Shown here: positions 1-12,299 of the stretch, piece by piece
Position numbering within the stretch: position 1 is the first letter of the stretch
How the letters are laid out: each line of letters starts with the position of its first letter
NCBI GenBank assembly: GCA_024349245.1
Contig: JALDNG010000041.1
Span: 1,735,001 to 1,799,000 of the forward strand
DNA length: 64,000 nt
Origin: Neodontobutis hainanensis
Lineage: Eukaryota; Chordata; Actinopteri; Gobiiformes; Odontobutidae
Direction of reading: 5' to 3'
Translations under genes and position numbers: made by a program
The notes under the pieces: generated by a model
What the model was told of the DNA's origin: nothing
The model's input: the letters and a program-made list of their open reading frames with translations, nothing else
Database searches by the model: none

Positions 1-1073
1 CTCACTAAACCTAACTAGCTTCAAGAGGCACTCCTAAAAATGCTCATATTATATTTAAAAGACTGGAAAAGGGTTATTTGTGTCCTGAAAGTAAAAATAA
101 AAGTATAAATTGAATGCAAAGACATTGAATTAATAACAAATTTGTTTAACAATCCGGAAGAACTTTACATTAACATTTTATAATTATACACCTATTGTTA
201 TTTTCCAACTCAATATCTAATAATCCTATTAGAAGTATTGTAAGTTAAGAATCAGTTTTGTATGAGACTGGAAAAGGCTGTGAAAATATGAAGAGATTTT
301 TGACAACTTTATGACAGTTATTGTAAAAAGCTTCTGAATTATGATTTCAAAGGTGTGGATGCATGACGGTAGCCTGAAGAAAGCATTACTCCAGAAAAAA
401 AAAAAAAAAAAATCACATCTGACTCAGAGCTTGAGCAACATGAATGAGTACAGCAACACTGCCAGAGGCAACACTAACTTCATCAAAAGCAAATGCAGCT
501 TAAATGAAATTTTGTGTTATTTTGATTGGGTCAGAGGCAGTTCATAAACATTTCTGTAAAGTTGGAGAGAACTAGCTTTGGTGGATAATTTGTAATTATA
601 CAAAATTAAATCAAACACAAAGAATTAAAAGAAACAGGGCACCTCTGCATGCTACAAAGTGCTACAAAATCGTGCTAACTACAAACGAACAGCTTGCAGA
701 GCAATTAACACAAAAACTTCAGATCCTTGTAATAAAGGCCACTGTTAACAGTCTCAAAAACCTCAATGTCTTTCTAACTGCAACCTTTGAAGTAGACCCC
801 CTTATTTCCTTACAGTAATGTAACCCCACATTAAAAAAAAGATTTAGTATCCAACCAATTTAACTCGTGGTGTTCCCCAGGGTTTCGGGGACCACCAAGA
901 ATGATGTTCTCAAACAAAATTAGTGGTCGCAAAGGTGTCACCAAAATCCATCCATTTGATATGTTCTACTGTTTGCAGCAATTACAGCAGCACATCTCTC
1001 TGGCATGACATATTTCCTGCTTCAGCACTAATGTTATCCCATGGCTTCTTCTGAGAAGTGTGTGTGTGTGTGT

Positions 1074-1105
<32 letters not shown>

Positions 1106-1127
1106 CTGTGTGTGTGTGTCTGTGTGT

Positions 1128-1226
<99 letters not shown>

Positions 1227-1285
1227 TGTGTGTCTGTGTGTGTGTGTCTGTGTGTGTGCGTGTGTGTGTCTGTGTGTCTGTGTGT

Positions 1286-1330
<45 letters not shown>

Positions 1331-1342
1331 TGTGTGTGTGTG

Positions 1343-1401
<59 letters not shown>

Positions 1402-2751
1402 CTGTGTGTGTGTGCGTGTGTGTGTGTGTGTGTCTGTGTGTGTGTGTGTGTGTCTGTGTGTGTGTGTGTGTGTGTGTCTGTGTGTGTGTGTGCGTGTGTG
1501 TGTCTGTGTGTCTGTGTGTGTGTGTGTGTGTCTGTGTGTGTGTGTGTGTGTCTGTGTCTGTGTGTGTGTGCGTGTGTGTGTCTGTGTGTCTAATACCTCC
1601 ATCCCTTAAACTGATTGGTTGCCATATAAATTTTGCATTTAGAGTTGCCATAAAGAGTTCAGCAAAGGAAAGCAAAACCATTACATGCAAAGTTGACATT
1701 TGATATAAAATTTATAGCAATAATTTCCCAAAGAAGCAGTACTATGAAACATGAACACTTCTGCCTTTCACCCTTGTCCTTATCATCCTACTCTTCCTCT
1801 GCTCTGGCTTGCTCATCGCCATGCGTGATGAGCATCCTCTGGGAGCAACACATCACCATTATTCATAGAAAGGGTACACCTCAGAAGCGGAGTGACAGAT
1901 CAAAAGATGTTGATGATAGGTTGGGGGACACAGTGTGATGAATGGACCCATCTTTTTGCAATGGTTCTACTGCAAATTTCAAGACAGAGCTGTTTTCAGA
2001 GTTTTGAAATGTGACTGTTTATTTTGTCATCCAGCCAACTTCTGAGTGCAAGGGCCAGGCTTCAAAAGTTCTTAACAAAAAAACGCCTTAAGACTACATA
2101 ATTGAATGATAAATTTGCTGTATAGGATATGACATTATTACCCCCCAAAAAACACTTTCTATATCCTTTTACCCCTCCTACAACAACAGAGCAAACCAAT
2201 TTGCCACCTCAGAAAAATTCATTCAAACCAAAGTTTAGAGATCTCATATTTAAGCGAGCATACAAAAGTGTCTGAAAAAATCACTGCATGTTTTATTTTA
2301 GAGAAGTCCAAATGCTTTTTTTCTGATCTAGTGTTTGGAAAAGTCTGTGTGGCCCACCCTTTCCCCTTCAGTTGTTATGGAGTCATCCATCAGGAAGAGC
2401 GAGACTGAGCAATCAGGGGAAGTGTTGGCAGAATCTCTGTAGAGATGGGGATATATTGAATTGATGGATTCATTTAAAGAACAAAAAATAGAATGAAAGA
2501 AAAAAAAACATGTGGTTGCTAGGCTTTCAAAGTTCTGTTAGTTCAAGTTAAAGCAAGAGAGCCTAATGGACCAGAGAAATATGATTCATATCGCTTCAAA
2601 AACACCAAAACAGCATCTTGTTTGAGCAAATGTCTATGCATTTCTGGATTTAACTTAAGTGTCACTCACTACAGCTTTATTTATTACTGAGCTGTCCAAT
2701 GACATGCCTGCCACTTTCACTTATTTTCTTCTTTTTTATTTTATTTTTTAG
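1..2751. other. astn2 intron, 3' part (upstream of the first exon seen)
   Basis: No coding exon can be supported here. The stretch is AT-rich and dominated by the long TG array at 1057-1590, with a poly(A) run near 395-412. The pyrimidine tract directly before 2752 serves as the splice acceptor. Open frames across the TG array are by-products of the dinucleotide repeat. Confidence 0.8.
1057..1590 (+). repeat. (TG)n microsatellite with TC interruptions, about 530 bp
   Basis: An almost pure TG array is broken at irregular intervals by TC and a few CG units. Because TG steps keep several frames open, the array produces long Cys-Val or Thr-His frames that are not genes. In the sense transcript of astn2 it would be a long UG-rich tract about 1.16 kb upstream of the exon at 2752. 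Confidence 0.98.
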
Positions 2752-2904
2752 ATATGGACTCAAACACAGAGTCAGTGGAGGATTTGATGCAGAGGTTTCA
2801 GGACAGTTTCCATGTTCCAAACGTGGCAACAGACATGTCTCAGTACCAGCACGCTATGCACAGCTCATCCACTGGTCGCAGGAGGATCCCCAGCCACACT
2901 AGAG
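2752..2904 (+). CDS. astn2: astn2 coding exon, cytoplasmic-loop segment (51 codons, phase 1-1)
   Basis: The exon follows a strong polypyrimidine tract ending in TTTTTTAG and is followed by the donor GTACGG. It reads in one frame from 2754 (MDSNTESVEDLMQRF...) to ...RRRIPSHTR, and its last base starts a codon completed by the exon at 22182. The peptide is hydrophilic, Ser/Asp/Gln-rich and ends in a basic cluster, as expected for the cytosolic loop between the two membrane segments. The stretch HSSSTGRRR resembles the HTSSSQRKR region of ASTN1. The length is exactly 153 bp with equal phases, so skipping it would leave the frame open. As I recall, human ASTN2 isoforms of 1339 and 1288 residues differ by 51 residues, the same size. 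The ATG at 2754 is internal and is not a proposed start. Confidence 0.9.
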
Positions 2905-4054
2905 GTACGGAAAACCTTATCAAATTCAGTTCAGTGCTACAAGCTTATATATGTGTTTTGCTGAACCCTTAACCCAGCATTCTACCTTGGAAGATATCCA
3001 AGTTAATGTTCTATTTGACTCTAAATCCATGTGTTTGTATGCATTTTGTCTTGATGAAACCATGGGATATGCTGTTCACCATTCCTGTACATGAGAAATA
3101 CAGTAGGGAGTCATTTCAGTCAGGAGGAGATTTATCCTTTTGAGATCCAACACATTTACATATTCATCACTTAGAATCACTTCTTGTTTGGAGACCACAT
3201 ATCTTTTTGTCACTTAATGTATTTGGCTTGACTCAGAGCATAAAACATTAATCGTGCCCATGCATAAGTCAAAGTTCCTTCCCCAAACAATTCAATTTAT
3301 CTTGAATACAAACATAAGTCATTGGAGCTCTAGGAAGAATGCCTCTAGCCTTTGCCATTCAGGGTTTACATATTTCAACATAATTGCTGTCAACTCTTGG
3401 CTTTTTCTCATCAGGCATTACTGCAGGCCTCACATTTACACCAGACTATAGTACATGAGGCACAATGTTAAGTTCTACGCTTTTAGTCTTTTTGTTCTTT
3501 AGTATTATGTTCAACTCATTAGAAGAAATAAATCCCAATCATTTGAATTGGATTTGTTGGATTAAAAAAACTGTCAATTTGTGTCACTGGTCATATCTCT
3601 AATGACTAATGAAACTTTATTATTCACTTCAGCACAAAGTGTGATAAGTTGACCTGATGGAATCTTGGCAGAATAAATTAATGCCGTTTGTAGTCACTTT
3701 ATCAAATACAATGAAAAATGGCACCGGAAATTTGTACATTATGCAAACTTCCTGATATGGGGATTATTCATCTCTCTAGTCTCCACTGCCTAAGAAAGCC
3801 TGTTTTCATTATCACTGGTGCTCACCTAATTTACATCGATATTTTAGACAGTATTGTGTCACAATATGAGCAAATGTTGCCTCAAATATTATATCAGACT
3901 TTGAAAAGGACCTTGATGTGAAATAACTTTTTAAGGACAAAGAAAAAAGTCCACCCCTTTATAATTATGGCAGACCTTTAATCTCCTGCCAATGGCATCT
4001 TCAAAAATAAAAAAAAAACCTTAAACAAAAGAAGTGATCATATTTTAGTTAAAC

Positions 4055-4088
4055 AAAGTCCAGATGCTTTTACTCAAACCTTTTTTTT
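4055..4088 (+). repeat. single copy of the GTCCAGATGCTTTTACT motif with following T-run
   Basis: The motif GTCCAGATGCTTTTACTCAA followed by ACC and a T-run also forms each arm of the hairpin at 21480-21537, where the right arm is likewise followed by ACC and Ts. Two sites 17 kb apart sharing about 17 identical bases plus the same tail suggests a common dispersed-repeat origin. Confidence 0.5.
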
Positions 4089-5485
4089 TCTTTTCACCTT
4101 CTTTAACAGTTATTGCTGTTATGGACGTGTCACATATTTATCCTTTATTGCCCAAATGAATGGTTTTATCTGGAAGAATAGTTCAAACATAAACACTATG
4201 TAACATTAGATATGTGTTCCTACAATAACACTAATACAAGCATGCTGCTATAAACCCATATGGACTACTTCAAAATGAATTTCTTATATGTTTATGTTGT
4301 GTAGTATATTGTTGACGTTTTCTGTCAAGATTTGAGTTCCCATGAGATTGTAGCAAGTATAAATTATATGTCGAAGCAGATATAGTTTTTTTTTTTTATT
4401 AACAAAGAGGTTTAGTTAATCGCCCTGTTTTAAGTCAAAAAAATGGACTTGATTTTTCCGTGTCCATATTTCAAGGTAAAATGTGACAGTGTTTCTTTAA
4501 TTGAAAATGTCAAACCATAGAGCTCATTCTTTGTTTATATGAATATTAGAGCAGTATTTCAATGACTAAACACACATATAGTATAGCCTTACAACAACAA
4601 ACCATATCAAGAGTCCAGATTGACCCTGTTAAAGTCATGGCGCATTATGGTCAGAAAAGAACCAATTGGCAACAAAATGTCAGAAATTCTTTTTGACTTA
4701 AATATGTAAATAAATGCAGACTAAATAGGTGCGCTCTTACAAAACAAAGATAACAAACAAACCAAGATAACCACCCGTGTTTTAAAACCGAGTCCATGTG
4801 ATAGTTTTTTTTTTTTTTACATTAAATATACACTAACCCATGACTAGAGTCGATCATTCCACCTCTGAGTGTAACTGTAAATACTCTACGGCTGTTGTCC
4901 TCCGCATTGTGAGTGGGAGAAGTAAGGCATTGCAAGAAATATGGTGCATGGAAGTATCCAGCAGCACACAGTACAGTAATCTCCGGATTGACAAGCCACA
5001 CCATTAACGATCAGTCGACACATGCTTGGTATATAAATATCTTCATTATATCTTCCTCCGTGTCTGCACATGGTCCATTTGTCAGTTATTAAATAAAGCA
5101 TCTGCACATTTACATCACAAAGACTTCAGAATCTGAACTTGGTTGGGAGCTACACTCACAGTTGTGTGTGCTCAGCAAAACCCTGCAGGTGTTCATTGAC
5201 TCTTCTGCCGGTGTTCACAAGCCTGCATATACAAATGCTTTGTGGCAACTTTGTATTTTTTGTTCTTTGCCCTAGTTTCTTCTGCATGCCTCTATACCTA
5301 TAGTTTTGCAACGTGTGGCTTTACCACACATTTTCTTGTTCTACGACTAAAGCCTTGTTTTCACTATGGGACAGTATGGAACTGTTTGGTATGGGTAACA
5401 TCTTTTAATAGGCACGCATTTCTACTCTGCCTGGTCCGGAAGAGCGGCGCCTGCCACGTAAACAATGACAATGACTTGTTAATAA

Positions 5486-5885
5486 TTAAAGCAACACTAT
5501 GTAACTTTTAGCCACTAGGGGCACATATCCCTCTACAGACCTCCTGTGTTGTTTGTTTTCAAAAGGAATCCATCCAAAAATGAACTTGTACGGTAGGGTC
5601 ATTGCAGTGCATTCTGTACAAATACAACTCTGCTAGGGTACAGTGTTTTAGCCGAGTTCTGCTCCCTGTGTTTGAGCTGCTAAGCATGTGACACAGGAGC
5701 GCGTTCCGGTGGCATGGAATTATAAATCATTTATATCAAAGTTTTCAGTCCAGGTGAGGGAACTATGTCAGCAAAATTTGTATGATGTGTGTCTAAAACC
5801 CAATAAATCAACACGAGAATGTATCGTTTTGGATTTTAAAACTACGCGATGCTACGAGCTAAAAGTTACACAGTGTTACTTTTAA
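5486..5885 (+). mobile_element. MITE-like element with about 27-bp terminal inverted repeats
   Basis: The left end reads TTAAAGCAACACTATGTAAC followed by TTTTAGC. The right end is the imperfect inverse complement, ending GCTAAAAGTTACACAGTG then TTACTTTTAA. The element is 400 bp and has no convincing reading frame, so it would be non-autonomous. A clear target-site duplication is not visible. A second, truncated copy in the opposite orientation is at 56552-56812, which supports dispersal. Confidence 0.75.
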
Positions 5886-6164
5886 TATAAAGAAGAAATC
5901 CTGGTGTGTGGCAATGCATATAAATCCTTAGGGGTTCAGTATGCTTATTCTTGGTTTCAATCATTTTACTCTCTCAATTAGCCCTTTAAATGTTCCTATT
6001 GAAGACATTAATTAGGGCTACTTTTCTTCTAGAAGAAAATACTAACATATAAAACAAATACAAATGTGAGAAACTGAAAAAGAAAATCACAGATTTAAAA
6101 GTGGATGTGGGTCTAGAGTCTAGACAAAGTCTTTTAGGCAGCACAATGAAGTTACACTGCTCGG

Positions 6165-6262
6165 TCACCACGGCTGTGGGCAAATGCCTGAATGAGGCAC
6201 ATTGTAAAGCACTTTATGTACCAGTAAAGCAGAATAGTGCTATATAAATGCAGCCCATTTAC
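6165..6262 (+). repeat. dispersed repeat tail ending GCTATATAAATGCAGCCCATTTAC
   Basis: The segment runs from CACCACGGCTGTGGGCAAAT through TGTAAAGCACTTTATG to CTATATAAATGCAGCCCAT. This pattern (AAAGCGCTTT..., then CTATATAAATGCA.CCATTTAC) is a common fish retroelement-like tail. A related degenerate copy is at 13195-13300. Confidence 0.55.
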
Positions 6263-9200
6263 TTCTTACTTTTGCACTTTATGGGCTGCTTTAAAGCAGT
6301 GCAAAAAGACAACAGAGCACTCCTGCCTTTCACAAAGACTTCCTTCTCAAACAACCTATAACATAAGTATTTTTTATGTGATGGAAGTTGTATATTATAG
6401 CTGAATGCTCTCTCTCCTGCTCCAGTTCATATGCTAATCCACATACACTTATGACTTCATGTCTTTAGCTGTATCTCCTATTGGCACCATACTAATCCAA
6501 ACAAGACACAGACATCACTTTGCACTACATCTAATCCCTGTTCAGGGACGCTCTGTCCTGTACACTTAGTGGCATATACACATAAACTTATTCACATCTA
6601 TTCCTGACACGTCAGCTCATTACACGTCCATCCACGACCCTAGAGCTAAGAGGCGGGCATAATGTGCACCTACGTATAAAAGCTTCATGTACTGTAAACA
6701 TGTTAAGCAAATTTCCATGTACCATTGTTGCATGTTGTCTGATTTGTTTCATTCTTGCAAAATATTAAACCGGTCTTCCATTTCTAAATTTACCAAATTT
6801 AAATATACCGCCATCAAAACAGAATAAAAGAATTAGAAACACTAAATGTGGGTTCATTTTTTTAATTATTATTATTATTTCTTGTCATCAGGTCATTAAA
6901 TGATGACTTAACATTATAAGCTAATACATTATTCCCTCCTATTAGAAAAACTCCCATAAATGATGTTCCCTTTGCAACTGGCATATTGTTTATCAGCACC
7001 TTGTAATCTTGCTTGTTATTCTTAATTATTACTTGTGTTTTTAGTTGTGTGAGGTGGATGGAGATGATAATCAAATAATAACCATATTTGTCCATGTGTC
7101 GATTTATGCCTTAGTATGACCTCGGTGCCGTAAACACCAACACATCACATGAAAGCTGGTAGTGGGAGAGTATGTTATCATCTAACAGACACGTCTCTGT
7201 CTTCCACTGGCCCCCACACAGAGAGACCAGTAGGTAGGAAGGACTTTTATGTGCTGTTTCTTCCTCCTCTACACGCTACTCTTATCACGAATGAGCAAGC
7301 TAACTTATTTGCCGGATAATATGTAACAATGATTGTTCCGCTGACACTATTCTGGAAAACTTTGAAGTCGCTACGCATTGTGGTGTTGTCAAATATTAAG
7401 ATTTGTCCTTAAAATTGTACTTCCTTATTTGCATGCTTCGCTACACACACTATTCCCTGCTGTGGTGTTAATGCATCTCCATGTGCTGGCTAGAAGCTGT
7501 GCTAGTGTTTTGATGTGTCACAACGAATACTTTGGCTCATTACGATGAGGATAACCTTATGGTTATTATCTAGCTTTTCTCCTGTTTAATTGATGCTTTG
7601 AAGTAGAACATGAAAGTAATTCCAGGCGTCTTGTGTGAGAGAGAGAGAGCGAGACAGCGTGTTTGTGTGTTCCTCGGAGCTTGAATTTATTTCGTGCTCA
7701 GCTCCACTTTCAGCAGTCCTCAATCTTTACTACAGACAAAACACAGTGATTACAGCTATGGGTCTGCAGCCTGGGGCCTCTAAGCAGGCCATATTTAATG
7801 TTACCAACAGAAGCTGCTCCAGTATGAAAGACCTAGGAAAGAAAGAGATCATTCAGTAACCACGAACTTATTTATCTGACCAAGCTTATTTAGGCTGATT
7901 AATATTCCCTTTCTAAAGGCCAATTAGGATTCGAAGTCAAGAATAAACCTCTTAATCTGCATAACCAGGCATGTTCTCCTGCATACACAATCAATTTATA
8001 ACCCTTTAAACTTTTATAGAAATTTGATCCATCTACTTTAACCACTAGTTTATCTAAAAATGAATGATGCCTCTAAGTCTTATTTCTTGATTTGCCTGAT
8101 ATTAACACTTTTCACATTTTCACTTGGATACATCAGGCTTCATACTAATCCTTTACATTGATTCTGTTTTGTGAGACATCTCTGCGGATACAAAGTTGAT
8201 GAATTTAATATTCATAATCTCCATCATGCATTAAGTTATCTGTGGTTATGTGGAAATATAGAGGTCATTGGTCATAAAAGCAAGATTGAAACCTAAAAAA
8301 GACCAATTCAGTGTCCAGCGTTTAGTCGGTTGTTGAAATTGAGCTTTCTTTCCAGGTTTGTTGTTTGAATTTCAGTTTGAGTTGCAGCTGTGAAATCTCG
8401 ATTCAATACTGAGAGTGTTGATGTTTTATTATTACAAGCAAAAAAGTTTTATTCATCACTGATAGGCATTCTTCCAATTTGCCTTGTGTTTTTGGGGCCC
8501 ATTCTGATAAAGCTTGCACAGCATATTTTAGCGTCCTTTTAGACTGGTAAAATTGTTCCTATCAGCTTAAGAGGATGTCTGGCCCAGAGAATATCATTAG
8601 CCACTGTAAATGATCTTGATGTAATTCTCAATCCTGTATTGTCGGAGTATTAAGTTGTCTCTCAGGCTCTGATGCTATCCAAGCCAAGAGGATTTTGTCT
8701 GGTGGTAAATACTGCCTATCGATTGTACTCCTGTTGTAGCATGCTTTCTGCAGTGACCGCCTTTTCATTTTCGGATTGCTTTTAAGATTTTATTTTCATC
8801 TGCCACGTCATGAATTATCCATTACTTCAGCTACATTAGCCTGACCCTTTATCCCCTGGGTAGCAGATAGTCTCAAAGCAGGTTTTACCGTAAGCTTTTT
8901 TTACCATCTAAAATGTTGAGTACAGTGAGTCAGGACCAGCATGGTGCAGGGAGTTAAAACGTATCTCTGATACTGTGAAATCAAGCCTCACCCCATGGGT
9001 TTATAAAAGTGACCTGTCCACTTCTCTCCCTTTTCACATTGTCACATTCTTTTTTTTTTTTTGTATTTTGTTTTAACAATGTGTTAGACTGCATAAATGG
9101 TTTCCCTGCTGCCGGCTCGGTGGGAATTGAGTAAAAGTAAATGTTTCTAAAAGAGACTTATAATCTGTTAGTGTTAAGACAATTAAACCAATTAACCCCA

Positions 9201-11312
9201 GTCTAAACTTGAAAGTACAATGCTGAATTGCTTATTTAGGAAGGGTGTTTATTTAACACAGGGCTATACATAGTTTTAGTCTTGTTGGCAAGCCAGTGCT
9301 TTGTGTTGCAAAAACTGCCATCTTATCATATATCACCGTTTGCACAGGCTATCAACACTATGTAAAAATACTTATGTGGATTGTTTATACTTGGCTATTC
9401 GCTTTTTAGCTTCAAATACACGTCTAAACTGCTTTAGTACATGGGAGTGAAGAAATGCCTGCTAAAGCTTTCCAACGTTTTGAGTGAACAACACAAATTG
9501 GGTTTTTAAGTGTGGCACTGGGGCTTATATTGTTACGCCTCTGACTATAACTTGCAAGTTTGTTTATAATAAGACGTGTCTGTGGTCCTTGTGCAGCGCT
9601 TACAAATTCAGCAGAGAGTAAAATACTATTGATTGGGATTATATTGGATAAGAAAAAAAAACAATATTGGATAAAATTACATGGTAGGAGAAACACTTCT
9701 GCAAAGTTCATGCAGAAGCTTTGTGCAGCCTTTGATGTGCGGACACACAGGCCAGTTCAGTACTAGTGTCCACCTCCCAGGTTTTCTCTAATCTGCCCCA
9801 TTTCCAGGTTGCTAGTATTGAATCCTCTTCCCTCCTTCTGCACGACTGAGTGAAATGCCTTGGGCCAGCTTTCCTGATCCGGACCCTGGCAGGCTGCTCT
9901 GGCTTACAGATAAACCTGGAATCATTCAGACATCCCTCAATACAACTGCTGTGGTGTAGAGGTTCATCCTAAAAATATCATTCATTTTATTTTAATCAAT
10001 AAAGGGAACCTGCAAACTCACACTATTGACTCTATTCATTTTTTATATATTATGACTCTGAATACATCTCTTCAAATTTTCCTTTGCATCCTCTCAGCTG
10101 CTGCGTTGTGCATTATAAATGGAATATTTGCATACACTCATGTCTGTATGATTGTAGATGCCAGTTTGTATTGTGTTTGACTTGATAATATTTAGCTTGC
10201 TGATGTGCAGAAAGCTGTGGCTGACTGACTGGTGAATTCAGCTGCGCTTTAACATGATTACCAGTTGTTGAGCCATGTTGTATACTAGTGTTGTTGTCAG
10301 CTTAATTCACTCAGAAGCACATTGTCACGGACACATGTAGCACAGACACCGTATGGGTTGACATGCATGATCAAAGCAAATGGAGTGTACAGTATGTGCA
10401 TAAGCTGGGAGAAATGTGTCCATCAGGATGATATGCTAACAACCGCTACTTGACTTCAAGAATTAAAAAAAAAAATCTTATTTACATGTGTTTAGCACCT
10501 AGACAGATTACAGTGTAAAAGTGTTATCCGAATCAATGCATTGTGGGTTGCCATTTTCTGAGGCCAATAACCAAAACAAACGCTGCTGTTTATCTGCATC
10601 ATTCTCAAAAGTAGCCCAAAAAAAAGGGCTATTTTAAGACAGACTAGTGCCGAATGAAAGATGTATCGGAAATGTTGGAAATGTTGACCCGTATAATAGC
10701 AACAAGTGGGGAAGAGTTGCTGGCGGTTTACCTCCAGTAATGCTTCCAATCGTATTTTCTTATGAAGCATATACTGTACACTGCCAATTGGTTTGTAATT
10801 ACCAGTTGTTGGAGGCACATATTTAATTTACAGATGGCTGAGTACATAATTTGGACATTTTATAGCCTCCAGATTGTGAATATGTCATAAATTAAGTTTA
10901 TTTCAAACATTTCAAACAATTAAATTTATATAAAATAATATAAATAATAATGACCGTGTGTATCATTCATACACAGATAAGTTTGCTATGCATATTTAGC
11001 CCTATTTTATAACCCTACCACTGTTGTTGTTTCCTATCATATTGTAATACCTCGTACTCACAGCTGACTTGAAATCTTTAGCATGTTTTATTCACAAGCT
11101 GCCAGTAATAACAAGAGCTGCTGTAACAGCCACAGCTCATGTGTAAGTCTCAAAATGCAGAATTACTTCCAGCTCTGGTTCTCAATAATATCCACAAATA
11201 AGTCTGAGTCACTGCTTCTATGCAGTTATTCAATTTTATATAAGCGGAGATCCAGGTCAAAAAGTTAACCTGGGTAGGCGCAAACGCTACAACTCAAAAT
11301 TAAGATACTTAC

Positions 11313-11532
11313 CGGAATGAAAATGTCTGGAGCAACTAAATATGCTGGAGAAACCAATGTCAGTGTGTCTCACAGCCGCAATCCAAGCCAAGCGTCTCCA
11401 TAGTAACCTCTGATACTTGGGTAGGAAGGTAGGAAAACTATAAAACAACAGCCCGTTTTCAATCTTCCTACCGTGTCGATTGTGCAACCTGACATTACAC
11501 CCAAGGACACAACAGATTTGCCCCATTTTCAA
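11313..11532 (-). pseudogene. THAP zinc-finger first exon, transposon-derived, open frame with own splice donor
   Basis: On the minus strand an open frame starts MKMGQICCVLGCNVR at 11532 and reads to SRHFHSG at about 11313. Features of the THAP C2CH zinc finger are visible: Cys7/Cys8 and Cys12 at the N-terminus, FYSFP near residue 30-34, Trp50 in RRLAWIAAVR, and Cys67-x2-His70 in CSRHF. Right after SRHFHS plus one base comes GTAAGT, a consensus donor in phase 1, so the frame looks like exon 1 of a spliced gene. THAP domains bind DNA and occur in P-element-like and other DNA-transposon proteins as well as in host THAP proteins. I see no second exon encoding the rest. No stop or frameshift interrupts the domain. 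The most likely reading is a remnant of a DNA transposon; an independent host exon is less likely. Confidence 0.6.
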
Positions 11533-12194
11533 AATTATTCATAAAGCTTCTCTATCATTCTTCTATATCATTGTTATAAAACTGCTGTGGCCAAGAAAAA
11601 GGGCGCCTTGATCCCGTCAGCTACCGCAACGCTGTTAGTGTGACGTCACATTTCAAAGCCCTATTTGTTGCATTAGCATGAAAGAATCAGAAAGCACATA
11701 GTAGAAGCTTCACAAAATTCTTCTGTTTACATTTTCTATTGAAATTAACATTATTTTTGTTTGTTTGTCTTTAGTTGAGTGATAAAAAACTGCAGTATTT
11801 AGTGGAAGCTATAAAGATATTATGTAGATATTTTTGAAAGTTATAAATGTGTAAAAGACAACTAATTTGTTTGACATAAGTCATCATGTTGAGCACAAGT
11901 TTTGTGGTTGTATTTATAAGCCACCCACCAGTCGCCCTAAAACACAGGGAGTAAGACTTTTTTTGGGCTGGTAAAATTAGCGTGTACATTTTTTATGTAA
12001 ATTTTTATTTATTTTTGTCATTTTAGTGCGTCCATTTTTTTTGCGCAACCGTTAATTTGACAAAACGCCCTCTCCACACCCCTGCACCTCATATCCGTTT
12101 CTTGTGGCTAACACGGCTGCACACTTGAGCTAGCGATATGAAAAAAAAAAAACATGCTGCTAAATTAACAATTCTGCTATGATTTTATTTATTT

Positions 12195-12290
12195 TTTTAA
12201 AGGGACAGTGCATGTTAATGAACATACATGAGACATAGCCACATGAATGTAAACATGCTAGATTGTAGCCTTAGGTGAATTTCCATCCGA
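12195..12290 (+). repeat. dispersed-repeat-like segment (GGGACAGTGCATGTTAATGA)
   Basis: The stretch containing GGGACAGTGCATGTTAATGA and ACATGAATGTAAACATGC resembles a sequence seen repeatedly in fish genomes as I recall. It adjoins the left side of the Tc1 relic. No second copy was noticed in the window. Confidence 0.35.
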
Positions 12291-12299
12291 TGTACCAAT

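Noticed and set aside
982..1703. Several long overlapping frames rich in Cys-Val or Thr-His on both strands
   Set aside because: They are created by the TG dinucleotide array, which has no stops in several frames; there is no domain and no start context of note.
2754..2972. Translation start at ATG 2754 as an alternative astn2 N-terminus
   Set aside because: The ATG is the third base into a normally spliced internal exon with a strong acceptor; no promoter-like sequence is evident upstream.
10492..10818. A 108-codon minus-strand frame considered as a further exon of the THAP element
   Set aside because: No motif supports it and no convincing acceptor or phase link to the THAP donor was found; mentioned only as part of a possible element boundary.
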